DNA of 64,000 nt from Hyperoplus lanceolatus (taxonomy: Eukaryota; Chordata; Actinopteri; Uranoscopiformes; Ammodytidae): the NCBI GenBank assembly GCA_026929865.2, contig CM049413.1, positions 10,610,001 through 10,674,000 of the forward strand, given 5' to 3'. The position numbers and the translations under genes are program-made. This document shows positions 25,816-43,970 of the stretch, in pieces. The first letter of the stretch is position 1, and each line of letters starts with the position of its first letter. The notes below the pieces were generated by a model that saw nothing but the letters and a program-made list of their open reading frames with translations, was not told where the DNA came from and searched no databases.

Positions 25816-28808
25816 TCTGCCCCAACAGCTCTTGGTGAGCAGGAAGAGAAAGGGAACTGACTTGATGCAGCCTGCAGATGTACAGACACAGAATGCTGGA
25901 GGCCCATCCCCGGCAAAGAAGATTATAAGGGGTTCAGAGAACAAGGCATTTGAAATATAAATATATATATAATTTCTATGCATATAATTGTCCCTTCTAT
26001 TTGCCATAATTTCTTTCCTGCGTTCAGCTTGCTTGCTAAGGTGACATTGTTTAAAAAAAAATTGCATGTGGTCTAACCACATTGAAAGCGGGGGGCCAGA
26101 AATCTTAGAAATCTATTTTCTAAGTTGTTGATTTTACAGAACAATCAAGGGCCACCGTGCAAGCCGTGCCAGAGCCCCTGCTGAACAACGATGGTATTGT
26201 TCACTTGGAAAGAGAAGAGAAAAAAAACTGGCATGGGTTGCTGCATTTATCAATTTTCCCTTTCTCGCCCACAACTTGTTTGTCGTGGCATGGAGAAGGC
26301 CCGGTTTGGGCCCAGCAGGTTGTCCTATGCGCATGGCATCCCCTAAAATTAGTTCTAGTCAGCGGTGGCCTTTTTACAGCTTTGCCACTGAGGATGTTTG
26401 CAGATCCAATGCTTTGTCTCACTCGCTTTTCATATGGGTGACTGTTTTTTTTTCATTCGCATTCTTTTAAAAATAGTACAAAGATCAAAACAACATTTAT
26501 TAAGTAGGACATATGTATCTGTTGTAAATAAATCAAATATCAGAAGTCCATATAACCATATTATCCGTGTAGAGGTTAGAGAATACAAATTAGGAAATCA
26601 AGTCCCGGGATTGTTAAACTCCTCAACACAGCAGCAGACATGACAGCCTTGTAATGCACATAAGTGTTAATTAGTTTTTAAGACTCTCTGCTTCCTCCCC
26701 ATCTATCTCTCCATCATGAGTGTATTGAGAATGACGTGGCTCACTAGTTAAATACATTCCCTATCGCATGTCATTAGCCCCCTCCTGCAGCAAGATGTGG
26801 CGGAACGGCTTTTTTTTTCTCGAGTTGTCTTCCACCGAGATGATTAGCCCGAAACTACATCTCAAAAGTGTTTGTCAGGGCGCACGGCATGCTACAGTGA
26901 ATCCGGGGAAACAGATGGATCCGCTTGTGGACGGATGAGAGACAGAGGGAACATGGTGCGCCTTTAAACGAGCACTATGTAACTCTGGCACAAACCTTCA
27001 GTCCACATTACTGTACCCTTTCAAACCCCCCCAAGCTTTTATGGTAGCCTGCAGGCGCGCATTATGGTGCCCTGTCTGCAGCTATAGAGAAAATGAGACT
27101 GACAACTAGCAGTGAGAGTGAATTATATGGGTTATGGCTGAGCAAACATTGATCGGATAACTCCAAGTGGAAATGTCTTATTTGGTAGATCTTTTAATGC
27201 TGGTGGGTTATTGGGCTTTGATCAAGCCCTTTAAAACTTGTAGAATAATTTGTAAGACTGTTTAACAATAGAGCCGTCCATATCAAACAACAACAACAAC
27301 AGAAACTCAAACTTCTCAATCTTAATGCGCTAAACCTCCCCGTTTGCGCATCAATTATTTCTCTGACTGGAGGTGTTATTCACCTGCATGTAATACACTG
27401 AAGGCTTTGTCCTAATTTGCGATCTCAAGATCTGCAGCAACAGCAGCATGGGATGAGGTTGTTGCCATGGAGAGGAGGTGCTATGGAGAGGAGGGACTCT
27501 CCATGGTATATTGTAATGAAATATATACTGTTACAAGATCCATTGATTGGTAGCTATTTTCAGTCTGTTAAAACACGCTGTCTTTCTTAAATTTCGCCAT
27601 CTGATTGAAAAAAAGGAATGCCGTATGGTAGTGTGGCAGTGATATTTCAATACGTTTTTTTTGCTATCATTATGATTTCATTCAATTGGAAGTTGTTTTT
27701 CTAATTGAGACTGTTTTGCCATTAACGTCTGATCAGTATTGGACTGACACAGAGTTTTTGATTTACATTAAGGCCGTAGATTCGCTTAATTTTTTAATTA
27801 CGACTAGAAAAATCAATAGAGGTTGGATTGACAGTCTGTTTAGAAATGCTCCAAATGGTACAGGGTGGCAATGGGAAATCAAGAGAATCACAGGTTTCTC
27901 CCTCGTACGTCTTCCCACTTTGACTTTCAGCAAGCTCCTTGGTAGACGTCAGAGAATGATTGTTTATTGTAAATTGTATTGATCTGTTGAGGGGTTGATT
28001 TCCACCACTTTCACAGCGTAGGTGTTGCCTGACATTCAGTGACTGTCTGAGATCGCCCAACGAGCACACAAACTCCATGTGACATAAAAGCAAAAAACGT
28101 GTATAAAGTAGTGTTTAATGTACTGTTCATTTCCAGTGAGATAATCATGAAATTTCAAGAGAAAGGAGTAGATCATCCCACTTGACACAGTAGACAACAG
28201 TCTTTAAACCAGTGTTTGATGGTAGCCTCTATGATTGTATAGGCTATGGTCATACAGTGGCACCAGTTTGACCAGGTTATGTTTTACACGTTTTTTAAGT
28301 TAAGAAACTTAAGATGGCCTTGCTCTGAGCATAAATTTAGTTGTTTTTATGGGTGACCACAGGTCTCATTTACCACCTTAACCAGCAACAGACCATTTAC
28401 TACTAGCAATAGCAGACCTATGTCCTTCCTGGGAGAATGACCAAAATGAAGATTGTAAAGTTAGATATTCTCAGTACTAGTGTAAATTAGTGGGTTGGAT
28501 GGATGGCAACTACAGTCAATGGGAATAACGCTGAATACATTTAATGAATGTATAAACCATCTATGTTTTTACGTGTGTACACTTTTAATAAACCATAAAC
28601 AAGTTTTTAGAAGTTTGGTTTTCGGAAACACTTCCGATGGAGTATTCTCAGGAGTTGGCTGTTTGGAAGTGCCACAACAAGCGAACACCACTCCCGCTGT
28701 GTTCTTTGCACCCCGGTCGCAGCTCTCAGAGGTAATCCCAGCCTGTTGAATGCCGGGAAAGAGAGAGGATCAAATGAGAGGCAAAGGAGGAGAGCGAGAA
28801 CATATGAG

Positions 28809-28813
<5 letters not shown>

Positions 28814-28841
<28 letters not shown>
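28814..28841. repeat. (GA)n microsatellite
   Basis: About 14 GA units on the + strand. Confidence 0.9.
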
Positions 28842-29050
28842 TGTGGGGACTTGGTAAGGAAGTCTAAAACAAAGAGATGAATGATGAGGTGAGACTTGCC
28901 TTGTGTAATGTCCCCTGCCATAGAATCACAGCTTCAGTCCTTAGGTCTGATTTTCTAGCTCTTTCTCTCCTTCCCTGAACACTATCATAAGTCATATGAT
29001 CGTGTAAAAGTGTAAAGAAAGAAAAAATTAAAAAGTGACTCACACAACTT

Positions 29051-29070
29051 TGTGTGTGTGTGTGTGTGTG
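29051..29070. repeat. Short (TG)n tract with (TGCG) tail
   Basis: About ten TG units followed by an irregular TGCG/TGCA array to about 29098. Confidence 0.85.
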
Positions 29071-30082
29071 CGTGCATGCGTGCGTGCGTGCATGCATATG
29101 TTCGTGTAAGAGGACTTTTCTTCTCGTCACTGAGGCATAAATATATTTTGTGGTGTTTTATTCTATGCTACCTTCTTTGAAAATGTTGTAATTTCCTTAA
29201 GGTTAAAAGTATTTTTTGGCTACACTTTAAAACATAAAACTAAACAACAGCAACAAGGACCTGATCCCTCACTGGCTTCTGGCCAGCAAACACTGCTAAT
29301 TGTGTTATTTGATGTTAACAGTAACTGAACCCCTGCCTTTGTGGTGGTGGATGACACAATTTGTGACACTTGTGCCCTCTATTTAGGACATGTGTTCATT
29401 TTCAAATCCATGTCATATTCAAATTCATAGTATTGGCTAACAGACACTCAATATCCTAGCCCATTACATAATTTGAGCTAGGTATTTATTTAACCATGTT
29501 TGGAATAAGCCAGAGCCTAAGAGTGATTTTAATTATTGGCAACACAGACATTTAAGCATCGGCGGGAAAGGTAGAGATCTAGTTAGCATAAATAGTTGAT
29601 ACTACAATCTTTTTTGATAAAGCAAAACACAACAAGCGCTATTATATAAGTGTTTGGTAGAAAGTAAGTTTGAATGTATATTCTGTGCAAAAGTGTCGTG
29701 TTTAAACTAGGATGAAACAGACTATGAAGTTCTATGAACTCTGTCAAAGCTGACTGGCTTCCCATTGCGTCACTGTGTTGAACTGTAACAAAGTTGAAAT
29801 GCCCCAAGCCAAGACTGGAGGCCTCAGCTGTGGCTGTGTGGAGCCAACGCATGGTGAAGGCCTTCACTGGGGTGATGAGAGCAGGGAGCAGGGAGCCAGT
29901 GCATGCTAGCTATAGCTAGAACGTTTGGTAAAAGTGCAGACAGCTTGGGAGGTGCTAATGAATGCCGGGCATTGCTAACCGTACTGTACCCAGGCTCCGG
30001 GCGCAGCCTGGCAGCCTCCTGTCCCTCCTGCCCGTGCGAAATGTGAAAGATCAACCGGTTGGAGGGAGCAGACGGGAGCAAA

Positions 30083-30115
30083 CACACACACACATACACA
30101 CACACACACACACAC
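30083..30115. repeat. (CA)n tract, imperfect
   Basis: CA repeats interrupted by one CATA unit; the CA-rich flank extends to about 30240. Confidence 0.85.
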
Positions 30116-31429
30116 TTGAGTGCACATATACTCGTTCAAATGCACGAACACAAAAGTGTGCACAAGTTGATACACACACCACTATGCATACGCACATAAA
30201 GGCCTACACAGACTCACACTTGGGGACAAACACACTCAGGCCTGGCTCACTACGTTATCACTTCATGAGGGCTCCAGCCAGGCCAAGCCATGAGGCCTCA
30301 GCTGAGATGAATCAAGATCCCCCACTGGGTCCTCACTCAACAAGCCAGGTGGAGCTCCTCACCACAATGACAGCACAACTCTAACACTTCAAGCTACAGC
30401 CTCTAAATGTGGAAATAAATGTGAGCTAATCAAAGCAGATTTTTGTATGAGTAATGTATATTTTGAAGTTATTATTAAAATGACCAGTGTTTAGAAGATA
30501 ATGATGGGGGGAAAATGCACTTTTTAAACATTTTGAGGACTGATTTATGCCTACATCTCACATGATTGTATAATTTTCATTTTTTTTTTAACAAAACGTA
30601 ACCTCACATCTATGCTGCACTGTACATAAGACAGGTGATAGTGGCAGGGTTGTGCTGCAGACTCTCCTTATTCCACTGTTACTGTCAAAATCATACACTT
30701 GAATATTGTTGAAAAGAAATTTAACATTTTAGAAACAAATATTATTGCTGTATGACCAAAAATGTTATCTCAGCAAAGCAGTTGAAAAATAGAAAGTGAG
30801 TGAGTAGTTAAACTTACCTCCAGCCTTAAAGAGCATCACTGTGAAAAGCTGTGAACTCTCATCAGGAAATACATGCTGATAATGGAGTGATCAGCAGCTC
30901 AAATATGTAAAATATGTGGTGCGTTTAAATTTTTTTTTCTCTTCCCTGTTTTGACAACCTGGCAGTAAGACTCTGCTTGGCTCTGCTCTATACCCAGCTG
31001 TATAGGATGAATCATATTTACCTTATTTTTTTAATGAATATTCATAATGAATGTTTTGCATATATAGCTTATTTAAAAAGATAAGAATGCTTGAGGATTT
31101 CAGTCACACTTACAATCCGTGTCCCACCATCTGTAATGTCATTCGATATGATTACAAATGGATGGGATTATGTTTAAGTTTTTATTCAGTGTGAAAAGAA
31201 AAGAAAAAACGCACATCATCAAAGTGTACAGGCAACATTGAAATATGTACGGTATATATGAAGCTCTTAAGAGCTCGTCATTGAATTTATTATCTTCAAA
31301 ATAGTACTGCATTATCACATTTTAATATCTAACTCCCACCTGACTTTTAGGTACAAAATGTAATGCCTCTGATTTTCCTCCTCAACTTTCTTCCTCCCAG
31401 TAACAGGCATTCTTGAGCAAGTTGTATCT

Positions 31430-31562
31430 CATTAAATGTTCTTTGCGAGTTGGCTGGAGATGTATCTATTCATTAGCTTCAAAAGGGTGTCATGTGTATG
31501 AATTATGCTAACAGGATCTAATTAGCAGATGCAAATGAGGTTAGTCAAAATTTTACTGGAAG
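31430..31562. promoter_or_regulatory. Candidate conserved non-coding element with an octamer
   Basis: Unique sequence with a perfect POU octamer ATGCAAAT at 31529-31536 beside TCTAATTAGC and GAATTATGCTAA. The clustering suggests an enhancer-type element. Conservation was not tested. Confidence 0.3.
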
Positions 31563-31891
31563 AGAGAGAAGAAAAGCTCCATGGGATAGTTGGAGCTCGA
31601 CAGCTCACCAACCGCCCCCACGCTGGGCACCAAATGTGATGGTTTGCCCCTGCTGCTGCTCTGTACAGGAGGCAGGGCTGAACCATAAACACAGAGGTGG
31701 GGAGGACAGCTGTTCAGAGGTGTCTTTTAATCAAAATCTGTGTTTTACTTTAAAATCGGAAAAACCTAGCATTGGGTAGCTACTGATTCATTATAGGTTG
31801 ATAGCATGTCATTGCTCTGGATGGAGGTTTGTTCACCCAGCTTCGCCTGGAGCCAAAAGTTAACCCCGAACTCCTCACGCCTCCCCTCTTT

Positions 31892-31898
<7 letters not shown>

Positions 31899-31921
<23 letters not shown>
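31899..31921. repeat. (CA)n microsatellite, short
   Basis: About eleven CA units. Confidence 0.9.
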
Positions 31922-31922
<1 letters not shown>

Positions 31923-32541
31923 GAGGCAGAAATATGCCTCCCCATCTCCGTCCCACAAGAAATAAGTTACACAACCAGCTGATGGAACTCCAAAATCCGG
32001 CGTGAAGAGGACTCACTAATAGCAGCCGCCTACAAGCTCCTGCCATTCTGACACCATGGCCCCAGACTGTGGAGAAGTTGGCAGGTCTCCGGGAGCATGC
32101 CTTCTGGCCTCGGCAAGGAGGAAGGCCAGCAGGCTGCTGCAGTGTAACACACATATGCACGCACACACTTCATCCTGCAGTGGGACTCAAACGCTAAGCT
32201 ATAGTTCACATGCACAATAGGGTTAGAGGAGAGGAGGGAGGCAGCGAGTAGTGACCCCGTTCACTGTAGGAATCAGATAGTCTTCAAAGAGTGAATCGCT
32301 GTTACTATGTATGAATCGCCTCCTGCCTGCCTACCCCCTTGTGTTGAATCCTGTGACATGTCGGCCCTGCCAAGATAAGTCAGAATTTGAGGAGTAAGCA
32401 ATGCTAACTGGTTTTCAAAACTACAACATTTCAGATTTACTTGAATTCTGTATCTGTATTCTGAATTCTGGGCTGTGCTAAATTTTACCAAAATTCCTCC
32501 ATGCATTCTTAAAATATTGTCTCACAAGATTTAAGGTTACA

Positions 32542-33050
32542 GTGACTTTGACCTTTGACCTCCAAAATGTAATCAGTTCATTCTTGAGTCAAAGTTTGTT
32601 CCATTTTGACCAAAATCCTTCTAAGCTTTTCTTGAGATAGTATAAGATTCTCATGAGATGATAACCAGTGACCTTGATCTTTGAACCCCAAAATCAAATC
32701 AATCTATTCTCAAGTCAGAGTGGACATTTGTGCAAAGTTTGAAGAAAATCCCTCAAAGCGTTCTTGAGAAGTGACATTAACAATACGCAAGGTCACAGTC
32801 GCCTTGAGCTCCAAAACCCAAAGAGTTCACCCTTGAGTCACAGTATGAGTGTGTCCAAAATGTGCAGAAACTCCTCTAAGCGTTCTTGAGATATTGCGTT
32901 AATTAGACATGATATCTCAGTGACCTTGACCTATGACCTTCAAAATCCTATCAGTCCATCCTTGAATCAGAGTGGACATTTGTGCACAGTGTGGAAACAA
33001 TCACTTAAAGTGTTCACAAGATATCATATTCACAAGAATGGCCTGGACAG
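32542..33050. repeat. Tandem repeat, about 125-bp unit, four copies
   Basis: Four diverged units begin at 32542, 32668, 32798 and 32920 (spacings 126, 130 and 122 bp). Each opens with a version of GTGACCTTGACC and later has GAGTCA(G)AGT and CGTTCTTGAGATAT-like segments. The first unit contains a perfect direct repeat of TGACCT with one-base spacing (32549-32561), and the fourth a close match (32927-32939). The unit resembles a dispersed fish minisatellite-type repeat that usually ends with an ACAAGAATGG tail, which is present at about 33033-33042. Confidence 0.75.
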
Positions 33051-34005
33051 GCAACCCATAACTGTGAAGGGTGCCCTCATCACCAAGCTGTCACGGCACA
33101 GATTATGAACGGCCACGTCCCCACACTGTAATCAATTTCAAGTTGGTTAAAAAATATTATATTTGTCATAATATGAAAAGCACAGATGTAAACAGCCTTT
33201 TTTGTTTTCTGTAGTTTTCAGCACCCGAGAGCAGATCTCATGATGTATGAAAACTGCATTTGTTAACTGATAAAAACCTGAGATACACTTGCTACACTTT
33301 TCAGTCTACTAACACCACAATTTAAACTTTCAAAATACTACTGAAGTGATTTTTGATAAATGGATGAAATCCAGTTGAGAAAGTGAAAGGGAAAATAGCT
33401 TTACGGTGCTACCACCCACTCACATTCTCGGCAGCTCTGAGTGACTCACTGCCAACCACCGCTAACCACACAGGTTAGACGAACCCTACACTTTTGTCTC
33501 CGACACCTACATGGATCACTTCAAAGTAAAGAAATAAATTGTTTAAATTCTCATGAGTTCTACACTGATTTGTGCCCCCTTACCCCTACATAACCTAGCA
33601 AAAATGTCCCTTTTTACATTGTATTTCTTGCATTCTTGTATAGCATACTGTATGCAAACATATGTATGGTATGGCTTACTGATGGATCATTAAAAAAGGG
33701 CTGTGTACACCAGGTCTCGATCAATGCATATTCATGCCGCTATGATTGTTCTTTCCACAGTGGGACCCTTAACATTTATGGCAGCTTACAAGTAACAACA
33801 CTGTAGGCAACTATAGCAAAAACAAAAAAGCCTAACAATAAACACGATTAATTGAACATTTCACAAGACGTGAAAAACAAAGCAAAAGCAGTTTTCTCCT
33901 TTGTTCATTTGGACTGCAGCAGACACCCTGTCTTCACACCTCCCACATGGTTTAACGTGTTGCATTGTCCCCCACATGTACACACAGCCTCAAACACACA
34001 GATAC

Positions 34006-34007
<2 letters not shown>

Positions 34008-34054
<47 letters not shown>
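34008..34054. repeat. (CA)n microsatellite
   Basis: About 23 CA units. Confidence 0.95.
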
Positions 34055-34055
<1 letters not shown>

Positions 34056-34429
34056 ACAGCAATATGAAGACCACATCTGCCCGGGGCTCCCCTTTTTGTC
34101 TGCCTCTGCACTAAAGGTGTGATCGCTCATTGGGCTGGTGAGTAGGTGGGGGACATTCTCCTAACTAAGAGGGGCAGGGAGGGAGGGGGGCATTAGACTG
34201 GTGTTTCCTCCTCCGCCAAATCGTATTTTGAAATTAAGGTTGGCCATCGTTGGGGATCCCCTCTATGTCCCCATAAGGGCCGTCAAGGACTGTTACCAGT
34301 TCACAAACCACACACACATGTGATTCCCTGCCCTGTCACAGGTTTGTGAGAGGGGTATTACCTTGTTTGGGTCCACCTCCCCTAGTTACCAGAACCTCTA
34401 AAACTCACTCATTAACATCTAATAGTTTG

Positions 34430-34535
34430 TATGTGTTTGCAGTATTTATGCTAAGCTAAGCCGACCGGCTTCCATGTATACAAAGGACGTGAGAGTGCTA
34501 TTAGTCTTTTATGTCAAACTATACCTTTAATATGT
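34430..34535. mobile_element. Diverged dispersed-repeat fragment
   Basis: The string GCTAAGCTAAGCCGACCGGC followed by a GAGAGTGCTATTAGTCTT-type segment resembles a very common teleost interspersed repeat. No termini or target duplication could be found, so it is a fragment. The assignment rests on memory of the motif only. Confidence 0.4.
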
Positions 34536-35539
34536 GGCTTTATAACTGATTTCTCAAATAGTGTGAGTCATACTTGAACAGCATTGTTATTTTCCATAAA
34601 CCGTTGTGAGGAACTTTTATCTTTTGCCTGATAGAGCCTCGAAAGCTCTACATACACCAGATTTGTTAAACGAAGTCTGGGTTTTTAACACTGGGTATGA
34701 GTCCAGCATATCTCGACTGGTCTATTCTATCAAGGTCTACAACCACCGAAAGAACCTCCAAACAAGCGCTCCCCTGTCAGACAGAATGTTTGTCCCATGT
34801 GTCTAGACCTCCACCATATCTGACCCGCCAGCACAGAAGAACACGCAAACACTCGACAGACGATCGTAAGGCACAAATACAGGCGGGCTCTTTCTTTCCA
34901 CCATGTGACTTGGATATGCATGCTCACTGCTGTTCGTAATTTCTTATCATTGACACCCACCCCTCCACATCCCCATATACACTTGTCAAATATGACACCT
35001 CTACCCACAAGGAATGGACCAGGTTCTCAGCCCCCTTCTAGAAAGCCTCTCTAAACTGTCCCACCTTATGAGTGGGCCTTCCCCTAAACGTCAATGACGT
35101 GTGCTTTGGTCTCAGTGCTCAAACAGACAGGGGGCCTTTTGCTTAGTCCTTTACATGTCTCCTCTGTTCTCTAGTCAGAGAAGGAGACCAAACCATGGAC
35201 CACTTCCATGATATGTGGGAGTCCCTGCTGTTTCAATGGCAGGCAGCCTCTTCCTTCAAAGTGTTTGGATCCATAGCCACGGGAGCCCATCTGATGTGGT
35301 TCCCCACCCATCTGACTAGCAGCTCTCTTCCCCAGGCCCAGACGGCTGGAGGGACAGAGCAGACGAAAGGGGCCGCAGATTGTTGTAGACCATTTACATG
35401 TAAATACAGAGACCAGGCCTGGGTCTCCGTTCAATATTGAAGGTGTCCGCTGCACTGAGGTCCCTCTGTGTGTGCGTATATGAGCATGCGTGCATACACA
35501 CCAACAAGTGCATATGAATGTGTGTGAGCGTACACATGC

Positions 35540-35576
35540 GTGTGTATGTATGTATGTGTGTGTGTGTGTGTGTGTT
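35540..35576. repeat. (TG)n/(TATG)n tract
   Basis: Short TGTA/TG mixed microsatellite. Confidence 0.8.
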
Positions 35577-35639
35577 TTCATGTATGTGCATGGCATGATC
35601 CAGTACATCTAAATTATACAGCTGCCAAATGGCTGCAAA

Positions 35640-35841
35640 TGTTTTTATACAAAAGCATTCTGTGGTCTCTAATTATATCTAATGGCTGCTGGATGCATTT
35701 CTCCAGAGCAGAAACAGGAGGCTTTTCAGTGAATGATTTGGCATTGTATCAACTAGTTTAATTTTTATCTAATTACACAAAGCAATGACAGGAAATGATA
35801 ATATTGATTTAAATGCGTCCAGCATTCCTATTAATGAGGCA
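35640..35841. promoter_or_regulatory. Candidate conserved non-coding element
   Basis: Unique sequence rich in homeodomain-type cores (CTAATTATATCTAATGG, TCTAATTACACAAAG, TATTAATGAGGCATTAA) that ends where a transposon begins. Judged by texture only. Confidence 0.3.
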
Positions 35842-35845
35842 TTAA

Positions 35846-37063
35846 AGGAATAGTTCAAAAATATTTATATTTTTAGCTTGTTGTTTCGTGCTCGGGTTTA
35901 AGACAAGGCTAAAGAAAGCATCCCTTTAACTGTGCCTACAATTCTCCATTAAAGAGGACCTATGATGCTTTTTGACTTTTATGACCTATAAACGTTGTTA
36001 TAATGATTCATAGTCATGCTTAACCATACTAAATGATCAAATAATGACTTACATGCATTTCGACGTATTCCCTGCTGACCGTCTGGGGTGTCTGTGCAGA
36101 GCACTAAACACTATTCTAGCCAGTCGAGAAGTCACGGTCTACCCTTTCATAATTTGTGACGTCGCATAAAACTTTGTGAAGTCACCACGCGGATGTTTCC
36201 ATGTATGGTAATGCTGTCACGTCCCTGTTCGCGTCTGCCTCGCGCCCTTATAGGTCCATGCTCGCGCTTTCCGCCACTGAAAGTGTTCCGGAAGGAAGGT
36301 AACCAATCACAACGGAGTGGGGTTTGCAGGAGGGGGGGGGGGACGGGAGCGGAGATCGCCGAAGCACAGGCGGAGGGAGCGGAGATGCCCGAAGCACACA
36401 CACTCAAGTGTTGACAGGACGTGCTGATTGCCAAAATAAGAGAAAGAGCTTCCCGAAAATCTACATAGTTTTTTGTGATGTGATTTGTGTCAGGTTGCTC
36501 TATAGCAGTGTAAAACAAGAAATTAAGACCAGAAAAGTAGTATAATAGGTCCTCTTTAAATAAAAGGGGCACTCATCGCTAGATAGTTTAGCTCAAATAC
36601 TGCTAGTCAATAGGTAGTGTAAGCCTGCCTCCGGCGCCAGTCAGAAGCGTAGTGCGACTGCCTCAGCCTCTCTTCTCGCCTGCTCCGCATCCAACATGTA
36701 TTCTGGTTCAAATAGATATGGTTCTGGCTCTGGACAGCATGGATCTTCTTCTGGTATGAATATGACTCTAAAATGACATAAAGTGCAAAAAATTGCAGTG
36801 CAACATAACGTGGTAAAAAAATAAAAATAATCTCAACAAGCACAGTGCTGTTTATTGATGCTGTAAAGTTTATCTTCTGACTATCGGCAGTGGCAGGCTA
36901 ACGCAACCTATTGTCAACCAGAAAAGAGCTAAGCTAACTAGCGGTGAGCGACCTTTGCCCATTTCTTCTTAAAATATGCACACACAGTTAAAGGAATGGT
37001 TTACGTTGCCTTGTCTTGAACCCGAGAGTGAGGCAACACGCTAAAAATAAAAATAAATTAACT
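35846..37063. mobile_element. TTAA-site DNA transposon interrupted by a second element
   Basis: Long diverged inverted repeats lie at 35846-35934 and 36983-37063. Both contain an ACCCGAGNNNGA-type or CTCGGGTT segment followed by AAGACAAGG, and both finish CCTTTAACTGTG when read inward. The outer ends abut TTAA (35842-35845 and 37064-37067). A separate 603-bp TTAA element (35953-36555) sits inside, just past the left inverted repeat. Unique interior sequence at 36560-36980 includes a 26-codon Gly/Ser-rich open frame. TTAA targets are used by piggyBac and Kolobok families; which one applies is not decidable here. Confidence 0.65.
35953..36555. mobile_element. TTAA-site MITE, nested
   Basis: A 603-bp block is bounded by the inverted repeats AGAGGACCTAT (35953-35963) and ATAGGTCCTCT (36545-36555) with exact TTAA duplications at 35949-35952 and 36556-36559. 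The interior has a G-rich run at about 36332-36342 and no transposase. The 141-codon open frame on the minus strand lies inside this element and shows no recognised protein. Confidence 0.85.
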
Positions 37064-37249
37064 TTAAAGGGGGCTATGATGATGTTTTTTTTGTTGGACA
37101 GAGAGGGGCACCTGAAGGACCTCCTAGCACTGTGGATGTAGGCCCTGCTCCCAAGAGGAGACTGAAGACGCAGAGGCAACATCCCCGTTTCACTGGGGGG
37201 TCAACCTTAAACCATTATTCATGTCTACATAACCTCCCTCCCAATAGCA

Positions 37250-37957
37250 CAGTGCTTCTCAAATGGTGGGGCGCGCCTCCCTGGGGGGGCGCCGTGAGTT
37301 TTCAGGGGGGGGGGGGGGGGCTGCCTTGATTTCCAACTGACAAAAAAAAATTATTATTATTATTTTTTTAAGTGCTAGCAAGGCGATGTGTGCTTGTGTA
37401 TGATCATATCCGCGCGAAAGGCTGCGATTTGCAGTAGATAAATGTCCGTATGTGTCTCTAAGTGTCTCTGTAGGCTATTTAAAAAGAAATCAACCAATTA
37501 GACTAATAATAACATTGATGAATTACAGGTTATCGCATCACAGAAGGCCTATTGGCCTATAATAATAAACAAACACCACCTTAACTATGTTTACAGTTTA
37601 AAAAAGTTTTGAATGAAATGCAAACCTAAGTGAATCATTTGCTCTTCTTTCTCTGTCCTGAGATTCACAGAGACTGAGCAGTCTTGTTTAAATGTTAGAA
37701 ATTGAGCTAATAAACTGAACTTTGAATTTTTTTGCCGCAGAAGTTATCTCAGCTAATTTTTGTTATCTTATTTGATAATAAGGTGATTGTATGCAGAATG
37801 CTCGTGCCATAAACTCATACAGTGGTTTTGTACAGATAAATAAATAAATATTAGCAGGTTCTCAATAGTATTTCAATTTAGGTGGGGGTGGGGGGGGGGC
37901 GCGAACACATTTCTGTCCCCTAGGGGGGGCATGATAGAAAATAATTGAGAACCACTG
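37250..37957. mobile_element. hAT-type non-autonomous transposon
   Basis: A 708-bp element starts CAGTGCTTCTCAA and ends TTGAGAACCACTG, the classic hAT terminal pattern. It is flanked by near-identical 8-bp duplications, CAATAGCA (37242-37249) and CACTAGCA (37958-37965). GGGGGGC-rich segments sit just inside each end (to about 37320 and from about 37882). The centre is AT-rich without a transposase frame. The terminal CAGTG plus 8-bp target duplication support hAT membership. Confidence 0.8.
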
Positions 37958-37965
37958 CACTAGCA

Positions 37966-43845
<5,880 letters not shown>

Positions 43846-43970
43846 ATTGGCTATGGAGAGGGCTGGTGCCTCTCCAAAAAGCTCCTCCCCTATCGCTGAC
43901 AATCAGTTTGGGTGTGTGGAGGAGAACTACATCTTATAAGAGCCGCTCAACAGCCCATGTCCAGCCCACA
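43846..43970 (+). promoter_or_regulatory. eomesa: Probable eomes core promoter
   Basis: An inverted CCAAT box (ATTGG) at 43846-43850 lies 85 bp upstream of a TATA-like TATAAG at 43935-43940. With the usual spacing, transcription would start near 43965-43970, giving a leader of about 200 nt before the ATG at 44165. GC content rises here and through exon 1. A possible donor-like CAGGTGAGG at 43989-43997 leaves open a spliced leader. The start site is inferred, not observed. Confidence 0.55.

Larger units (their letters stand above)
20661..32541. other. Large intergenic tract, no gene seen
   Basis: About 12 kb of mostly AT-rich DNA. It includes (GA)n patches, a G-rich tract at about 23754-23810, purine-rich DNA at 24770-24815, and short (CA)/(GT) tracts. 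Open frames are at most 140 codons; those at 21957-22292, 24605-24928 and 29962-30384 are pyrimidine-rich or CA-repeat translations. I found no exon with splice sites and a recognisable protein. Candidate regulatory blocks are listed separately. Confidence 0.55.
33051..35845. other. Intergenic DNA, no gene seen
   Basis: Non-coding sequence with a (CA)n microsatellite, a likely diverged fish repeat fragment around 34430-34535, and a candidate regulatory block at 35640-35841. Short open frames have no recognisable content; the one at 35171-35608 on the minus strand is partly a CA/CATA-repeat translation. Confidence 0.55.

Noticed and set aside
36147..36572. A 141-codon minus-strand open frame
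   Set aside because: It lies almost wholly within the 603-bp TTAA MITE and has no recognisable domain.
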